Assembly (NCBI RefSeq): GCF_900166625.1
Contig: NZ_LT800499.1
Coordinates: forward strand, 124,001-188,000
Length of the DNA stretch: 64,000 bases
Origin: Halobacillus massiliensis
GTDB taxonomy: Bacteria; Bacillota; Bacilli; Bacillales; Halobacillaceae
Reading direction: 5' to 3'
Part shown: piece by piece, positions 9,050 to 16,915 of the stretch
How the letters are laid out: each line of letters starts with the position of its first letter
How positions within the stretch are numbered: the stretch's first letter is position 1
Notes under the pieces: model-generated
What the model was told of the DNA's origin: nothing
Database searches by the model: none
What the model saw: only the letters and a program-made list of their open reading frames with translations
Program-made: the position numbers and the translations under genes

Positions 9050-9276
9050 TTAACTATTATCATAACTCCAATCTATATACTGCTTTGCCTTCTCAAAAAC
9101 CTCATCTCTTGTTGTGGTAATCTCAAGATCCCCTGTACCATAGTGACCCTCTAACATCACGGCTAAATCCTGGCTCTAGGTCCACTTTTTTAAGCGTTAT
9201 TTGTATTTATGAAATCCGCTACATCCTGTAAAAGCTCTCGTGGCTCTTCAGCGGTTTTTCTTCTATAATTTTTCAT
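9050..9276 (-). pseudogene. Decayed DUF5655 protein gene
   Basis: Three reading frames must be joined to recover one protein. From ATG 9276 the reverse strand gives 28 codons ending at TAA (9190-9192). A second frame reads KKVDLEPGFSRDV. A third reads EGHYGTGDLEITTTRDEVFE and ends KQYIDWSYDNS before TAA 9050. The piece PGFSRDV...HYGTGDLEI...EKAKQYI is the hallmark C-terminus of DUF5655 (predicted transport/restriction-associated) domains. At least two frameshifts and a missing middle show it is dead. DUF5655 domains often accompany restriction loci, so this is probably debris of the same island. Confidence 0.6.
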
Positions 9277-9407
9277 ATCCTAGGCAAGGAAAATAATGAC
9301 GCTGATACTATTAATATAGCAGCGGTCCTTAATCTTTTAAAAATAATTAAAATTTTATTAAATATAACGTCACCTCCCATCACCCTTCTTTCGATTATAG
9401 AAGTGAG

Positions 9408-9423
9408 GGGCATTATTATGCCC
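9408..9423. promoter_or_regulatory. Inverted repeat upstream of the replication cassette
   Basis: GGGCAT-TATT-ATGCCC, a 6-bp dyad ending 23 bases before the first start codon of the three-gene replication cassette and just before its GAGGAGAG site. It could be an operator or a leader hairpin. Confidence 0.3.
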
Positions 9424-9446
9424 AAAAATAGTAGAGGAGAGATGAC

Positions 9447-10208
9447 ATGAATTACTTAAAAGAACTAAACGCGTTTTACGATCTTATCGAATTGGATTCC
9501 TTATCCGACGCTGCGATCAGCATGTGGCATACGCTCATGCTGATCAATAACAAACGGGGCTGGGAGAAGGAGTTTACGGTCCCTGCCTCAGCGATACTGA
9601 CAAAATCAGGACTGACGGAGTCTTCCTTTAAACGAGCCAGAAAGGAATTAAAAGAAAAGGGCTATATCAAACACCGCTCCGCCGGACGCAATAAAGCTCC
9701 TTTCTACCAAATGATCTCCCGAGTCAAAACCTACCAGGGTGAAGATCTTCAAAATGCCACGACAAACCTCCAGGCAGCCCCATCTGCGAACACCCACGTG
9801 ACCCCTCATGCGAACCACCCGACGGCCCCCGACACGGTCTCTTTATTTAAAAGAAAAGAAGCAAATGAAAATGAAAAAGTAGTATGCAGCGTGCCTGATT
9901 CCTGCCATGCCTTTTATGAACAGAATATCGGCATGCTGAGCCCGTTTATTGCGGAGCGGATCACGGTGTGGATCGAGGAAATGGGCGAAGAGCTTGTGAG
10001 TGAGTCGATGCGAATTGCAGTGGCTCAGGAGAAACGGCAGTTTCAGTATTGTGAAGGTGTCTTAAATCGCTGGCAGTCGCTGAAGGTTAAGACGCTTGAT
10101 GATGTGCGGCGGGAAGAGAGGCAGTACCGCAAGGCTTCCACTTCTAAAGCAAACTCAGCGGATACAGCTTCCATTTTTGATGAACTTAGAAAGGCGGTGC
10201 AAGCATGA
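9447..10208 (+). CDS. DnaD-like phage replication initiation protein
   Basis: A 253-residue protein of phage replication modules. Residues 15-85 form a winged-helix domain (ILTKSGLTESSFKRARKELK is the recognition region), followed by an unstructured Ala/Pro/Thr linker. Residues about 148-222 match the DnaD/DnaB_2 C-terminal domain (FYEQNIGMLSPFIAERITVW, then FQYCEGVLNRW), which remodels DNA and recruits the helicase loader. It follows GAGGAGAG, and its TGA overlaps the next ATG (ATGA), so the three genes form one operon. No integrase or structural phage genes are nearby. Confidence 0.8.
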   Translation: MNYLKELNAFYDLIELDSLSDAAISMWHTLMLINNKRGWEKEFTVPASAILTKSGLTESSFKRARKELKEKGYIKHRSAGRNKAPFYQMISRVKTYQGEDLQNATTNLQAAPSANTHVTPHANHPTAPDTVSLFKRKEANENEKVVCSVPDSCHAFYEQNIGMLSPFIAERITVWIEEMGEELVSESMRIAVAQEKRQFQYCEGVLNRWQSLKVKTLDDVRREERQYRKASTSKANSADTASIFDELRKAVQA

Positions 10209-10531
10209 CGTATGAAGAAGCGGTTGATGTATTGGAAGCGATGAGTCATTTGTATCCTGGCAGGTTTGAGGTCACGAAGCGCCGGGCCGAGATTTTCATT
10301 CCTCAACTGGAGAAGATGGTTTATGAGGGTGTGCTCGCAAAGCTGACGGATTATGCGCTCGATAATCCTTTTCCTCCAACGCTTTCTGACATTGCGGTCT
10401 ATCCTCCAAAGGAAAATGAGTATTTAGCGAGGATGAAGCAGTGGGAGGAAGAGGCGGCAAAGGTGCCGCAGGAGACGAAGGCTCTTTTTCAAAAAAAGTT
10501 CGATGAGCTCGTAAGGAGGCTTTCTCAATGA
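10205..10531 (+). CDS. G39P-like replicative helicase loader/inhibitor
   Basis: A 108-residue protein resembling the N-terminal domain of SPP1 gp39: MTYEEAVDVLEAMSHLYPGR at the start, then VYEGVLAKLTDYALDNPFPP. In SPP1, gp39 binds and holds the DnaB-type helicase (gp40) until it is delivered to the origin-bound initiator. The position between a DnaD-like initiator and a DnaB-like helicase, with ATGA overlaps on both sides, fits exactly. The C-terminus is charged and probably disordered. Confidence 0.8.
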   Translation: MTYEEAVDVLEAMSHLYPGRFEVTKRRAEIFIPQLEKMVYEGVLAKLTDYALDNPFPPTLSDIAVYPPKENEYLARMKQWEEEAAKVPQETKALFQKKFDELVRRLSQ

Positions 10532-11832
10532 TTCACAATCAGGAAGCAGAACAGGCGGTGCTTGGCACGATTTTACTGGAGGGGGAGGTGATGAAGGATG
10601 TGACGCTCTCTCCCGAGCATTTTTACATACCGAATCATCAAATGATCTACGTGGCGATGCAAAGCATTTACAAGCGGCAGGAGCCGATCAATCTTGTGAC
10701 CGTGACGACGGAGCTGAAGGAGAAGATTAACGTTGTGGGAGGCGTCAGCTACTTAAGCCAGCTCGTTGAGTCAATTCCAACCGTTGTGACTCTTAAACCT
10801 CACCAGCGCCTCGTCTATGATGCGTTTCGCAATCGCAAAACGAGAGAAGTGGCGGTTGACTACGTCAATAACCCGAGTGGGGTAGCTCTTGAAGATTTAA
10901 TGATCAAGCTGGAGGAGTACCGCGAACTTGGGGTATCAAAGAAAAATCCTTCGACGTATGAAGCGTTAATGGAAATTGCACGTGAGATCGCGCACCCTCC
11001 AGAAGGGAATATGACCGGCTTCTCTACAGGCTATCACGACCTCGATCAAATGACAGGCGGCACCCAGAGAGGCGACTTAATCGTACTTGCCGCTCGGCCG
11101 TCGATGGGGAAAACGGCATTTGCCTTAAATATTGCCGCCAATCATTGCAAAGCAGGAAACAGTGTTCATCTTTTCAGCCTGGAAATGGGAATGAAATCAC
11201 TTTTGCAGCGTCTCATTTCTTCAGAAGGCAAGATTAACGCGCAGAAGTGGCGGACTATGACCTTTTCGGAGAGAGATTACACCCGCACGATGGACGTGAT
11301 TGGCGGCATGGCGCAGTGGCCGATCCATGTACATGAAAGCGAGCGGACGGTGAGTGATATTAGAGCCGTCGTCAGAGATACAGTAAAGAATGAGGAGAGC
11401 GACAGCCGGCCACTGATCATCATTGATTACCTGCAGCTTATGTCAGCGACTGGCAGAGCGGAGAACCGCAATATTGAAGTCGGCATGATTACGAGAGACC
11501 TAAAAATGTTGGCCCGTGAGCTGAATGTCCCTATCATGGTCTTGTCCCAGCTGTCCCGGGCGGTCGAGCAGCGTAAGGACAAGCGGCCTGTACTTTCCGA
11601 TTTAAGAGAATCCGGCAATATCGAACAGGATGCCGACGTTATCGCCTTTTTGCACAGAGATGATTATTACAACTGGGATTCTGATGCAGGCGGCGAGGTC
11701 GAGCTGCTGTTAAGCAAGCAGCGGAATGGTCCGATTGGGACTGTTAGGCTGGAGTTTATGAAGGAGTATGGACGGTTTGAGGGAGTGGTTAGTCATCGCA
11801 AATCCTCTCCTGGCATTCTTTCTTTAGGTTAG
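10528..11832 (+). CDS. DnaB-like replicative helicase (phage type)
   Basis: A 434-residue hexameric DNA helicase. The N-terminal DnaB domain begins NQEAEQAVLGTILLEG; the RecA-like motor has Walker A ARPSMGKTAF (about 189-198), Walker B IIIDYLQLM (about 297-305), then LARELNVPIMVLSQLSR and a DLRESGNIEQDADV motif containing the arginine finger region. It is slightly shorter than the chromosomal Bacillus DnaC helicase (about 454), and the G39P-like loader just upstream argues for a phage or plasmid origin. The reading frame is intact and the codon use resembles the chromosome more than the AT-rich defence island. Confidence 0.9.
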   Translation: MIHNQEAEQAVLGTILLEGEVMKDVTLSPEHFYIPNHQMIYVAMQSIYKRQEPINLVTVTTELKEKINVVGGVSYLSQLVESIPTVVTLKPHQRLVYDAFRNRKTREVAVDYVNNPSGVALEDLMIKLEEYRELGVSKKNPSTYEALMEIAREIAHPPEGNMTGFSTGYHDLDQMTGGTQRGDLIVLAARPSMGKTAFALNIAANHCKAGNSVHLFSLEMGMKSLLQRLISSEGKINAQKWRTMTFSERDYTRTMDVIGGMAQWPIHVHESERTVSDIRAVVRDTVKNEESDSRPLIIIDYLQLMSATGRAENRNIEVGMITRDLKMLARELNVPIMVLSQLSRAVEQRKDKRPVLSDLRESGNIEQDADVIAFLHRDDYYNWDSDAGGEVELLLSKQRNGPIGTVRLEFMKEYGRFEGVVSHRKSSPGILSLG

Positions 11833-12176
11833 GAAATCCTTCTTTCTCCCCGAGGCTGTTTACGGTAAATTCTTCTGGATCGACACTGGCAGAAAGTCAG
11901 ATTCGCCATTTACTAGTCCCCCGGATCATCAAACCACTAATAGGCCCCCTGTAACCCGTTTGAATATTATAGTTGTTATGCAAAATTAAATTACATCCAC
12001 TTAATAGTATGATGGATGCACTTTTTAAATTTTCCACCTTTTAGAAAACGATGTATGTTAAATTCTATTGTATATGATCGCTGGTCTTATAGCTTACATA
12101 TATTAGGGTGAAAACAATCATCTCGGAAAGCTATATTGCTAAGGTCCTACTTAAAAGGTTTACAAGGAGGAATTTG
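11833..12176. other. Intergenic region with weak terminator
   Basis: No gene is seen. CATCCA (11994-11999) and TGGATG (12013-12018) form a stem followed by CACTTTTT, a plausible weak terminator for the replication operon. A CATATATTA box lies near 12098 but lacks the matching AC element, so it is not claimed as a sigma-K promoter. Confidence 0.4.
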
Positions 12177-12896
12177 ATGAAAAGAATACTTTTAATAGCT
12201 TTTACCTTAACATTAGCTATCCTACTGCCACAATCTGTTTTGGCCAATGAATTATTACCTAATGAGCATGAGAATCCAAAATTCAAGGAGAATCCTAAAG
12301 GTGTAGAGGTCAACAAAGCCGCTGACCACACATTTACTACGCCATCTAACACTGATGGGATGGTTACCCCTTTTATGGATGAATGTGTATGTTCAGGAGG
12401 CAGTTATAGTGATCCAGTAGACCTAGATCCTAATAAATTGAATGTAGAAGGGATCCCGCTTGAGTATTCAATAGCTGATGGGGAGTTAGTCATATTAGAA
12501 AGAGGGGAGTACCATTATTACGTTCAAAGTGCTGAACAAGGTTACTTTAATTATGTAACAGGAAATATAGCTAAAACTGTAGCCAATGGCTATGGTACTT
12601 TCGTTTTAAGTAAGGGAATCAATAAAACTCCATATATTAATAAGATTTTTAACACAACAAGTAAAGAAACACTTCACAATTATGGTGGTTATGCTAAAAC
12701 AGCTTCAAGTGCAATGATTCAGTATAAAACTCCCTTATGGGGAAGAATAGCCTCAGCTCCCGTGCCTGGTGTTGGTTCTAAAGAAGTCATCGTTTATATT
12801 AGTAAAACGGGAAATGATTACACATGGAATAACCGTGCTAGGTTTGTTGTAAATAGTGATAACTCTATTACTACATCAACATGGTACGTTGATTAA
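12177..12896 (+). CDS. Secreted protein of unknown function
   Basis: 239 residues with a Sec signal peptide (MKRILLIAFTLTLAILLP, cleavage likely after VLA near residue 24). The mature part is Asn/Gly/Thr-rich, with a CVCSGG motif and a C-terminal region predicted to be mostly beta (KEVIVYISKTGNDYTWNNRA). No known domain is recognised. The start is set by AAGGAGG 7 bases before ATG 12177; an upstream in-frame ATG at 12108 would bury the signal peptide. A small two-helix membrane protein follows after 41 bases and is probably co-transcribed. Confidence 0.75.
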   Translation: MKRILLIAFTLTLAILLPQSVLANELLPNEHENPKFKENPKGVEVNKAADHTFTTPSNTDGMVTPFMDECVCSGGSYSDPVDLDPNKLNVEGIPLEYSIADGELVILERGEYHYYVQSAEQGYFNYVTGNIAKTVANGYGTFVLSKGINKTPYINKIFNTTSKETLHNYGGYAKTASSAMIQYKTPLWGRIASAPVPGVGSKEVIVYISKTGNDYTWNNRARFVVNSDNSITTSTWYVD

Positions 12897-12937
12897 ATCA
12901 TTAAAGTTGGGTTACTCTGTTAAATGGAGGAATAGGG

Positions 12938-13120
12938 ATGATTAACAAACCGTCGGATATACTATTTGTTTTTCTTGTTATTATCGTTTATTACATAATT
13001 AAAAATGCTTTGGACAAAAATCGAAAGGATAGAAAAATACTAACGCTTAAGGATGTTGGCCAATCATTGATTGTTACTCTTATCATTAGCGTTGTCTTTC
13101 TATTTATTAATATTTTTTAA
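12938..13120 (+). CDS. Small membrane protein, two TM segments
   Basis: 60 residues with a GGAGG site 9 bases upstream of the ATG. Two hydrophobic stretches (about 8-23 and 43-60) are separated by a Lys/Arg/Asp-rich loop (DKNRKDRK). Function unknown. The position directly behind the secreted protein and before a shared terminator suggests a two-gene unit, perhaps export or immunity related (inference). Confidence 0.6.
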   Translation: MINKPSDILFVFLVIIVYYIIKNALDKNRKDRKILTLKDVGQSLIVTLIISVVFLFINIF

Positions 13121-13125
13121 GAAGG

Positions 13126-13170
13126 AATCCAAACAAGGACAATTCCAGAAGTCCTTGTTTGGATTTAAAT
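13126..13170. terminator. Bidirectional terminator
   Basis: A 15-bp perfect stem (AATCCAAACAAGGAC with GTCCTTGTTTGGATT) around a 10-base loop, between the small membrane gene and the convergent lipoprotein gene. Confidence 0.85.
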
Positions 13171-13174
13171 TTTA

Positions 13175-14359
13175 TCATTGCTTTATATATTCATGCGTTT
13201 CTCCTAAAGTATGGTTATAAAAAGTAAGTACATCTCCACTTACGGTTGCTGTGGCATTGATATCGCTCACAACAAACTCTATTTTATTCCCATTCACTGT
13301 ATAGTAGCCCTGTACGTCTGGAGTATACATCGTACCGTCTTCATTAAAAGTGATGGAAGAGTTAAGTTCACTGCTGGTCCAAATGGTACCCGCTATCGAT
13401 TCAGTCACTTCTGCTACATCTTGTTCTACACTAGGCTCGGGAGCAGGTTGGTCTTTAGAAAAAATCATACCTCCAACATCTAAAGTCTCCCCATCAACAT
13501 ACCCTTGAACTACACTACCGTCTGGGAGGGTTAGGTCTACTTGAGATTCAGTAACAGTGTATGAACCACCGTTAAATTCACTAGCATCGCTTATGTAGGC
13601 GAAAGAGCCGTCTTCAGCAAATTCATAGTAATCATTTGGCGAAGTAGGGTGGTACCATTGCCCTGCTATCGACACATTAGGAATCTCCTCAGTCTCTTGG
13701 ACTGCTGCTTCCTCTGTTTCTGCATTGTCACCAAAAACCTTATAATCAACCAAAAGGGTGAAGTTATCTTTATTTGTTCCGCTTAAAACAGGAATGCTGT
13801 ATCCACAAGAACCGGACCAATTCATTAAATCCTCGCTAGGAAGTGTTTCAGGATAAGGAGCAACGCAATTCTCTCCTACACTTAAGTCCCACGGCTGGTT
13901 AGTTTCAGCTGATAACTCATCAACAATTTCGTAGACTCCTTCTGCCCAGGCAACCAGTGAATCCATTTCTCCATTATCATACACGCCAAATATATCCCAG
14001 AGGTTTTCCTCTGATTGAGGGGCGGTTACGACAAGGGTATTATCTTCCAAGCCAATATTCCACTCTCCAGTGGCGATCCCTTGAGGCTCTATCTTCAGCT
14101 CGTTTAATTTACTTGTATAAAGAGCTAGTAGTTCTTCTTCAGATAACTCATCATCTTTTGTCTCTTCTTCTATTACTTCCTCTTCTTTTTTAGTTTCTTC
14201 TTCTTTCTCAACATCTTCTTTTGTTGAATCTTTTTCTGATTGATCCTTATTTTCCTCAGCAGCTTTTATTTCTACAGGTTTGCTTGATTCTGCTTGTCCG
14301 CCACACGCTGCTAAGAATAGAAGAACCAATAGTACGGTAATTCCTTTAATAACTTTCAA
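13175..14359 (-). CDS. Acidic lipoprotein of unknown function
   Basis: 394 residues with a lipoprotein signal (LLFLAAC, lipobox Cys about residue 19). Residues 25-75 are extremely rich in Glu/Lys/Asp, a typical spacer that lifts a domain off the membrane in halophilic Firmicutes. The C-terminal third has two repeated small beta domains starting SIAGQWYHPT and SIAGTIWTSS, each with a pattern like F..DG....G.Y.V, as in lipocalin-like or DUF5640-type domains. It probably sits on the outer face of the membrane. Substrate unknown. It converges on the preceding gene pair with a shared terminator. Confidence 0.75.
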   Translation of the reverse strand: MKVIKGITVLLVLLFLAACGGQAESSKPVEIKAAEENKDQSEKDSTKEDVEKEEETKKEEEVIEEETKDDELSEEELLALYTSKLNELKIEPQGIATGEWNIGLEDNTLVVTAPQSEENLWDIFGVYDNGEMDSLVAWAEGVYEIVDELSAETNQPWDLSVGENCVAPYPETLPSEDLMNWSGSCGYSIPVLSGTNKDNFTLLVDYKVFGDNAETEEAAVQETEEIPNVSIAGQWYHPTSPNDYYEFAEDGSFAYISDASEFNGGSYTVTESQVDLTLPDGSVVQGYVDGETLDVGGMIFSKDQPAPEPSVEQDVAEVTESIAGTIWTSSELNSSITFNEDGTMYTPDVQGYYTVNGNKIEFVVSDINATATVSGDVLTFYNHTLGETHEYIKQ

Positions 14360-14475
14360 TATAACCCCTCCTTTTTCCTTTTATATAAGCAATAAGTCCT
14401 TTATGAATTTAATTATAAGGTTAAAGATGCCTATATTTATGTCGAATAAGAAAGATTATGAAAATTAAATAATCG

Positions 14476-14533
14476 TTGCAAAACGACACCAATGTCGTTA
14501 TAATAAAACTAACAAAAAGACATTCGTGTCGTT
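14476..14533 (+). promoter_or_regulatory. Promoter and twin TetR operators of the MFS-tetR operon
   Basis: TTGCAA (14476-14481) and TATAAT (14499-14504) are separated by 17 bases. An 18-base dyad, AACGACA-CCAA-TGTCGTT (14482-14499), fills that spacer. A second copy, AAAGACA-TTCG-TGTCGTT (14516-14533), has its centre 34 bp downstream. Binding at the first would block RNA polymerase. The operon encodes a TetR-family protein, so autorepression is the natural reading. Confidence 0.8.
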
Positions 14534-14552
14534 TTAAAGAGAGGGCCAGCAT

Positions 14553-15815
14553 ATGAAGCGTTTATTAAGTAACAAAGGGTACCTGACGTTAATGTCCGCG
14601 CAGGCGATTTCAAGCATCGGCGACTGGCTGAGTATTGTGGCCATTATTACGCTTGTCGGCTTAAAGTGGGAGGCGTCACCGTTTGAAGTATCGTTCGTCT
14701 TTCTCTGCCTGGCGGTGCCTATGGCATTGTTTGGTCCTGTGGCCGGTATGGTCGCTGACCGTTTCAGCCGTAAAGCGCTGATGATCATTTCTGATGTTGT
14801 CCGGGCGGCTTTAATTCTCGTGCTGACAATCGCTTCTTCGCTTTGGATGGTGTATGCGACCCTGCTGACGATCGGTATTTTTTCTGCGGTGTTCATTCCG
14901 GCGAAAAACGGGAAGCTGAAGGAGATTGTGCCACAGGAGGATATGAAAGGGGCAATGTCGATCACCTCGATGATCGATTCCTCTACAAAAATTCTCGGGC
15001 CGCTCATCAGTGGACTGCTTGTAACGATGGTGGGTGCCCAGCAGGTATTCATCATCGACTCAGCAACATTTCTCATATCCGCAGTGATTCTGCTGTTTAT
15101 TCCGAATGCTATCTCCTTGGAATCTGAAGAAAGTGATGAGGGAGAGGGCTCATTTAAAAAGGAATTTGTGCTCGGGCTTTCTTTCCTGAAATCGAGCCGC
15201 TTCCTAATGACGGGCTTACTTCTCATGGGGCTCAGTCTTTTAATTCTCCAGTCCGCGGACTCGCAGCTGATCGTGCTGCTGCGTGAGCTGACAAATGCCT
15301 CGCCTGATTTGTTCGGTTATCTCGTTACAGGTTCTGGGATCGGCATGTTTTTAGCCGGGTTTCTTTTGGCGAAAAAGACGGACTATGTGCCATACCTGCT
15401 CATGCTGTTTGGCGTCTTTGGCATCGGGGCGAGCTTTGGTGTTATGGGGCTGCTGACACATTACGATCTCGGCTATTCGAGTCTATGGGCGCCGGGGCTT
15501 GGGTTTACTGCCGGTTTTTCAGCCAGTTTGATTCTCGTTCCGTTTCAGGCGACGGTTCAGGTGACCACACCTGTACATATGACAGGCCGGGTATTTGGAG
15601 TGATTAACAGCGTTCTGACGAGTGCTACGATTATCGGGCCGCTGCTTGGCGGATGGCTCGCTACAGTGATCGGTGTCATTCCTACCTTTACGATTACCGC
15701 TGGACTGCTTGTGCTTGTGGCCCTGATCGGCCGCTTAGCGAGACGAAAAGTAGAAGGAGGGGAAGCGCATGGCGCCAAGGGTAAGCGAGGAACACCTGAA
15801 GCAAAGACGAGCTGA
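14553..15815 (+). CDS. MFS efflux transporter
   Basis: 420 residues, about 12 membrane segments, of the MFS_3 / multidrug-macrolide efflux type (Mef/EntS-like). The first cytoplasmic loop has the MFS motif GMVADRFSRKALMI. It starts MKRLLSNKGYLTLMSAQAIS after an AGAGGG site. The hydrophilic C-terminus overlaps the start of the tetR gene by 47 bases in another frame, so pump and repressor are translationally linked. The inducing compound is unknown; export of a toxic amphiphile is the usual role. Confidence 0.88.
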   Translation: MKRLLSNKGYLTLMSAQAISSIGDWLSIVAIITLVGLKWEASPFEVSFVFLCLAVPMALFGPVAGMVADRFSRKALMIISDVVRAALILVLTIASSLWMVYATLLTIGIFSAVFIPAKNGKLKEIVPQEDMKGAMSITSMIDSSTKILGPLISGLLVTMVGAQQVFIIDSATFLISAVILLFIPNAISLESEESDEGEGSFKKEFVLGLSFLKSSRFLMTGLLLMGLSLLILQSADSQLIVLLRELTNASPDLFGYLVTGSGIGMFLAGFLLAKKTDYVPYLLMLFGVFGIGASFGVMGLLTHYDLGYSSLWAPGLGFTAGFSASLILVPFQATVQVTTPVHMTGRVFGVINSVLTSATIIGPLLGGWLATVIGVIPTFTITAGLLVLVALIGRLARRKVEGGEAHGAKGKRGTPEAKTS

Positions 15816-16383
15816 CATTATGGAAGCTGCGGTTCAAGTGTTTATACAACATGGCTATGAACATACGACGATGAAACATGTGATGGAGGCGGCAGGCGTG
15901 AGCCGAGGCGGTCTCTATCAGTACTTTTCCAATAAAGAGGATTTGTTTGAAGCGCTGCTTGAGGAGGATCTTACCGGGGAAGCGGGTGCCGCTCAGCGGC
16001 CTTTAGAGGAAGTGGATTCATACTGGAAATTGTTGATTCAGCTCATGTTTGGAGAAGATGGCCAGCCGGATAACAGAATGGATCCGCTGGCACCGTGTAA
16101 GCTGGAATTTTTCATTACCGGACGCCGGGATGAGCGCCGCAGGGCTTATGCAGAAAAGCGGTATCGCCTGGCGCTAAGCGTCTATATAGAAGTTCTAAAA
16201 GCCGGACAGAGATCCGGGGAATTCAGTGATCGTCATGACCCTGAGCTGATCGCCCGCTCCATCATCAGCTTCACGGATGGTCTTGGCCTCGATCACGCGA
16301 TATTGCCGGAAGAGACGGTCAAGCTGAAGGAACAGTCGGTTTTGTTTGTGGAATATTTGAAATTGGCGTTGTCCTCCTCTTAA
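15769..16383 (+). CDS. TetR-family repressor of the adjacent pump
   Basis: 204 residues. The N-terminal HTH domain is clear: RRADIMEAAVQVFIQHGYEH, then MKHVMEAAGVSRGGLYQYFS with the typical GLYxYF recognition helix, about residues 14-60. The C-terminal ligand/dimer domain is divergent. The start ATG follows GAAGGAGGGG inside the end of the pump gene. The twin dyads upstream of the operon are its probable operators. A terminator overlaps the stop codon. Confidence 0.92.
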   Translation: MAPRVSEEHLKQRRADIMEAAVQVFIQHGYEHTTMKHVMEAAGVSRGGLYQYFSNKEDLFEALLEEDLTGEAGAAQRPLEEVDSYWKLLIQLMFGEDGQPDNRMDPLAPCKLEFFITGRRDERRRAYAEKRYRLALSVYIEVLKAGQRSGEFSDRHDPELIARSIISFTDGLGLDHAILPEETVKLKEQSVLFVEYLKLALSSS

Positions 16384-16400
16384 ATGAGGGGGATTTTTTT
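16372..16400 (+). terminator. Terminator of the MFS-tetR operon
   Basis: TCCTCCTC pairs with GAGGGGGA (one G-T pair) followed by seven Ts; the loop contains the tetR stop codon. Confidence 0.75.
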
Positions 16401-16493
16401 ATGGTCTCTATGAAGTAACTATATCTCACCTTAATAGAAATAGGCGGCAGAAGAGCTGATAAAATTCCAAGAGATTATCCTACGCATGGAAAA

Positions 16494-16521
16494 GACCTTC
16501 TCTTACAAAATAGAGAAGGTC
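16494..16521. terminator. Hairpin downstream of the YciI gene
   Basis: GACCTTCTCT and AGAGAAGGTC form a perfect 10-bp stem; on the minus strand it is followed by TTTT, fitting a terminator for the YciI-like gene. Confidence 0.6.
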
Positions 16522-16531
16522 CTGGTTATAA

Positions 16532-16915
16532 TTACACTTCTTTGTTAAAAGATTTCCAGTAATGAATGGGGCGGATTTCAATTCCCCAGTCAAACTGTTC
16601 TCCTGCTTTTACTTGTATAGTTGGATGCAGGGCAGCTATTTGAATGGCCTCCTCCATGTCCTCTGCTTCTATAAGAAAGGCACTGCCGATTAACTCCTTC
16701 GTTTCTATAAAAGGTCCATCTGTAACATCCATCTTGCCATGCTTCCGTTGTAAATATTTGGACTCTTTATCTAGCCCGGAATCCAATTTTACTTGGCCAC
16801 TGTCATAAAACTCTTCAAGGTGAGGGGGACATTCACTTAAAATAGCCTCAATCTCCTCCTCAGGGCGATCATCCATTTTTTGAGCATTGAAATAGCCAAA
16901 ACAAAGAAATTGCAT
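16532..16915 (-). CDS. YciI/DGPF-family protein
   Basis: 127 residues of the YCII-related fold. The family signature TDGPFIETKELIG is near residues 64-76, followed by a ferredoxin-like segment FLIEAEDMEEAIQIAALHP. Some relatives are small stand-alone proteins encoded beside ECF sigma factors; none is adjacent here. The start is fixed by AAAGGAGATG before the ATG. Biochemical role unknown; a small-molecule lyase or stress role has been suggested for relatives. Confidence 0.85.
   Translation of the reverse strand: MQFLCFGYFNAQKMDDRPEEEIEAILSECPPHLEEFYDSGQVKLDSGLDKESKYLQRKHGKMDVTDGPFIETKELIGSAFLIEAEDMEEAIQIAALHPTIQVKAGEQFDWGIEIRPIHYWKSFNKEV

Noticed and set aside
1-9276. SCC-type element with recombinase
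   Set aside because: No ccr or other recombinase and no convincing second attachment repeat were found in the window.
10528-11832. The chromosomal replicative helicase dnaC
   Set aside because: Operon partners (DnaD-like, G39P-like loader) and the shorter length point to a phage-type helicase.
14534-15226. 230-codon minus-strand frame opposite the MFS transporter gene
   Set aside because: Low-complexity Ser/Ile composition from antisense of membrane helices, no start signal; the plus-strand gene is well supported.
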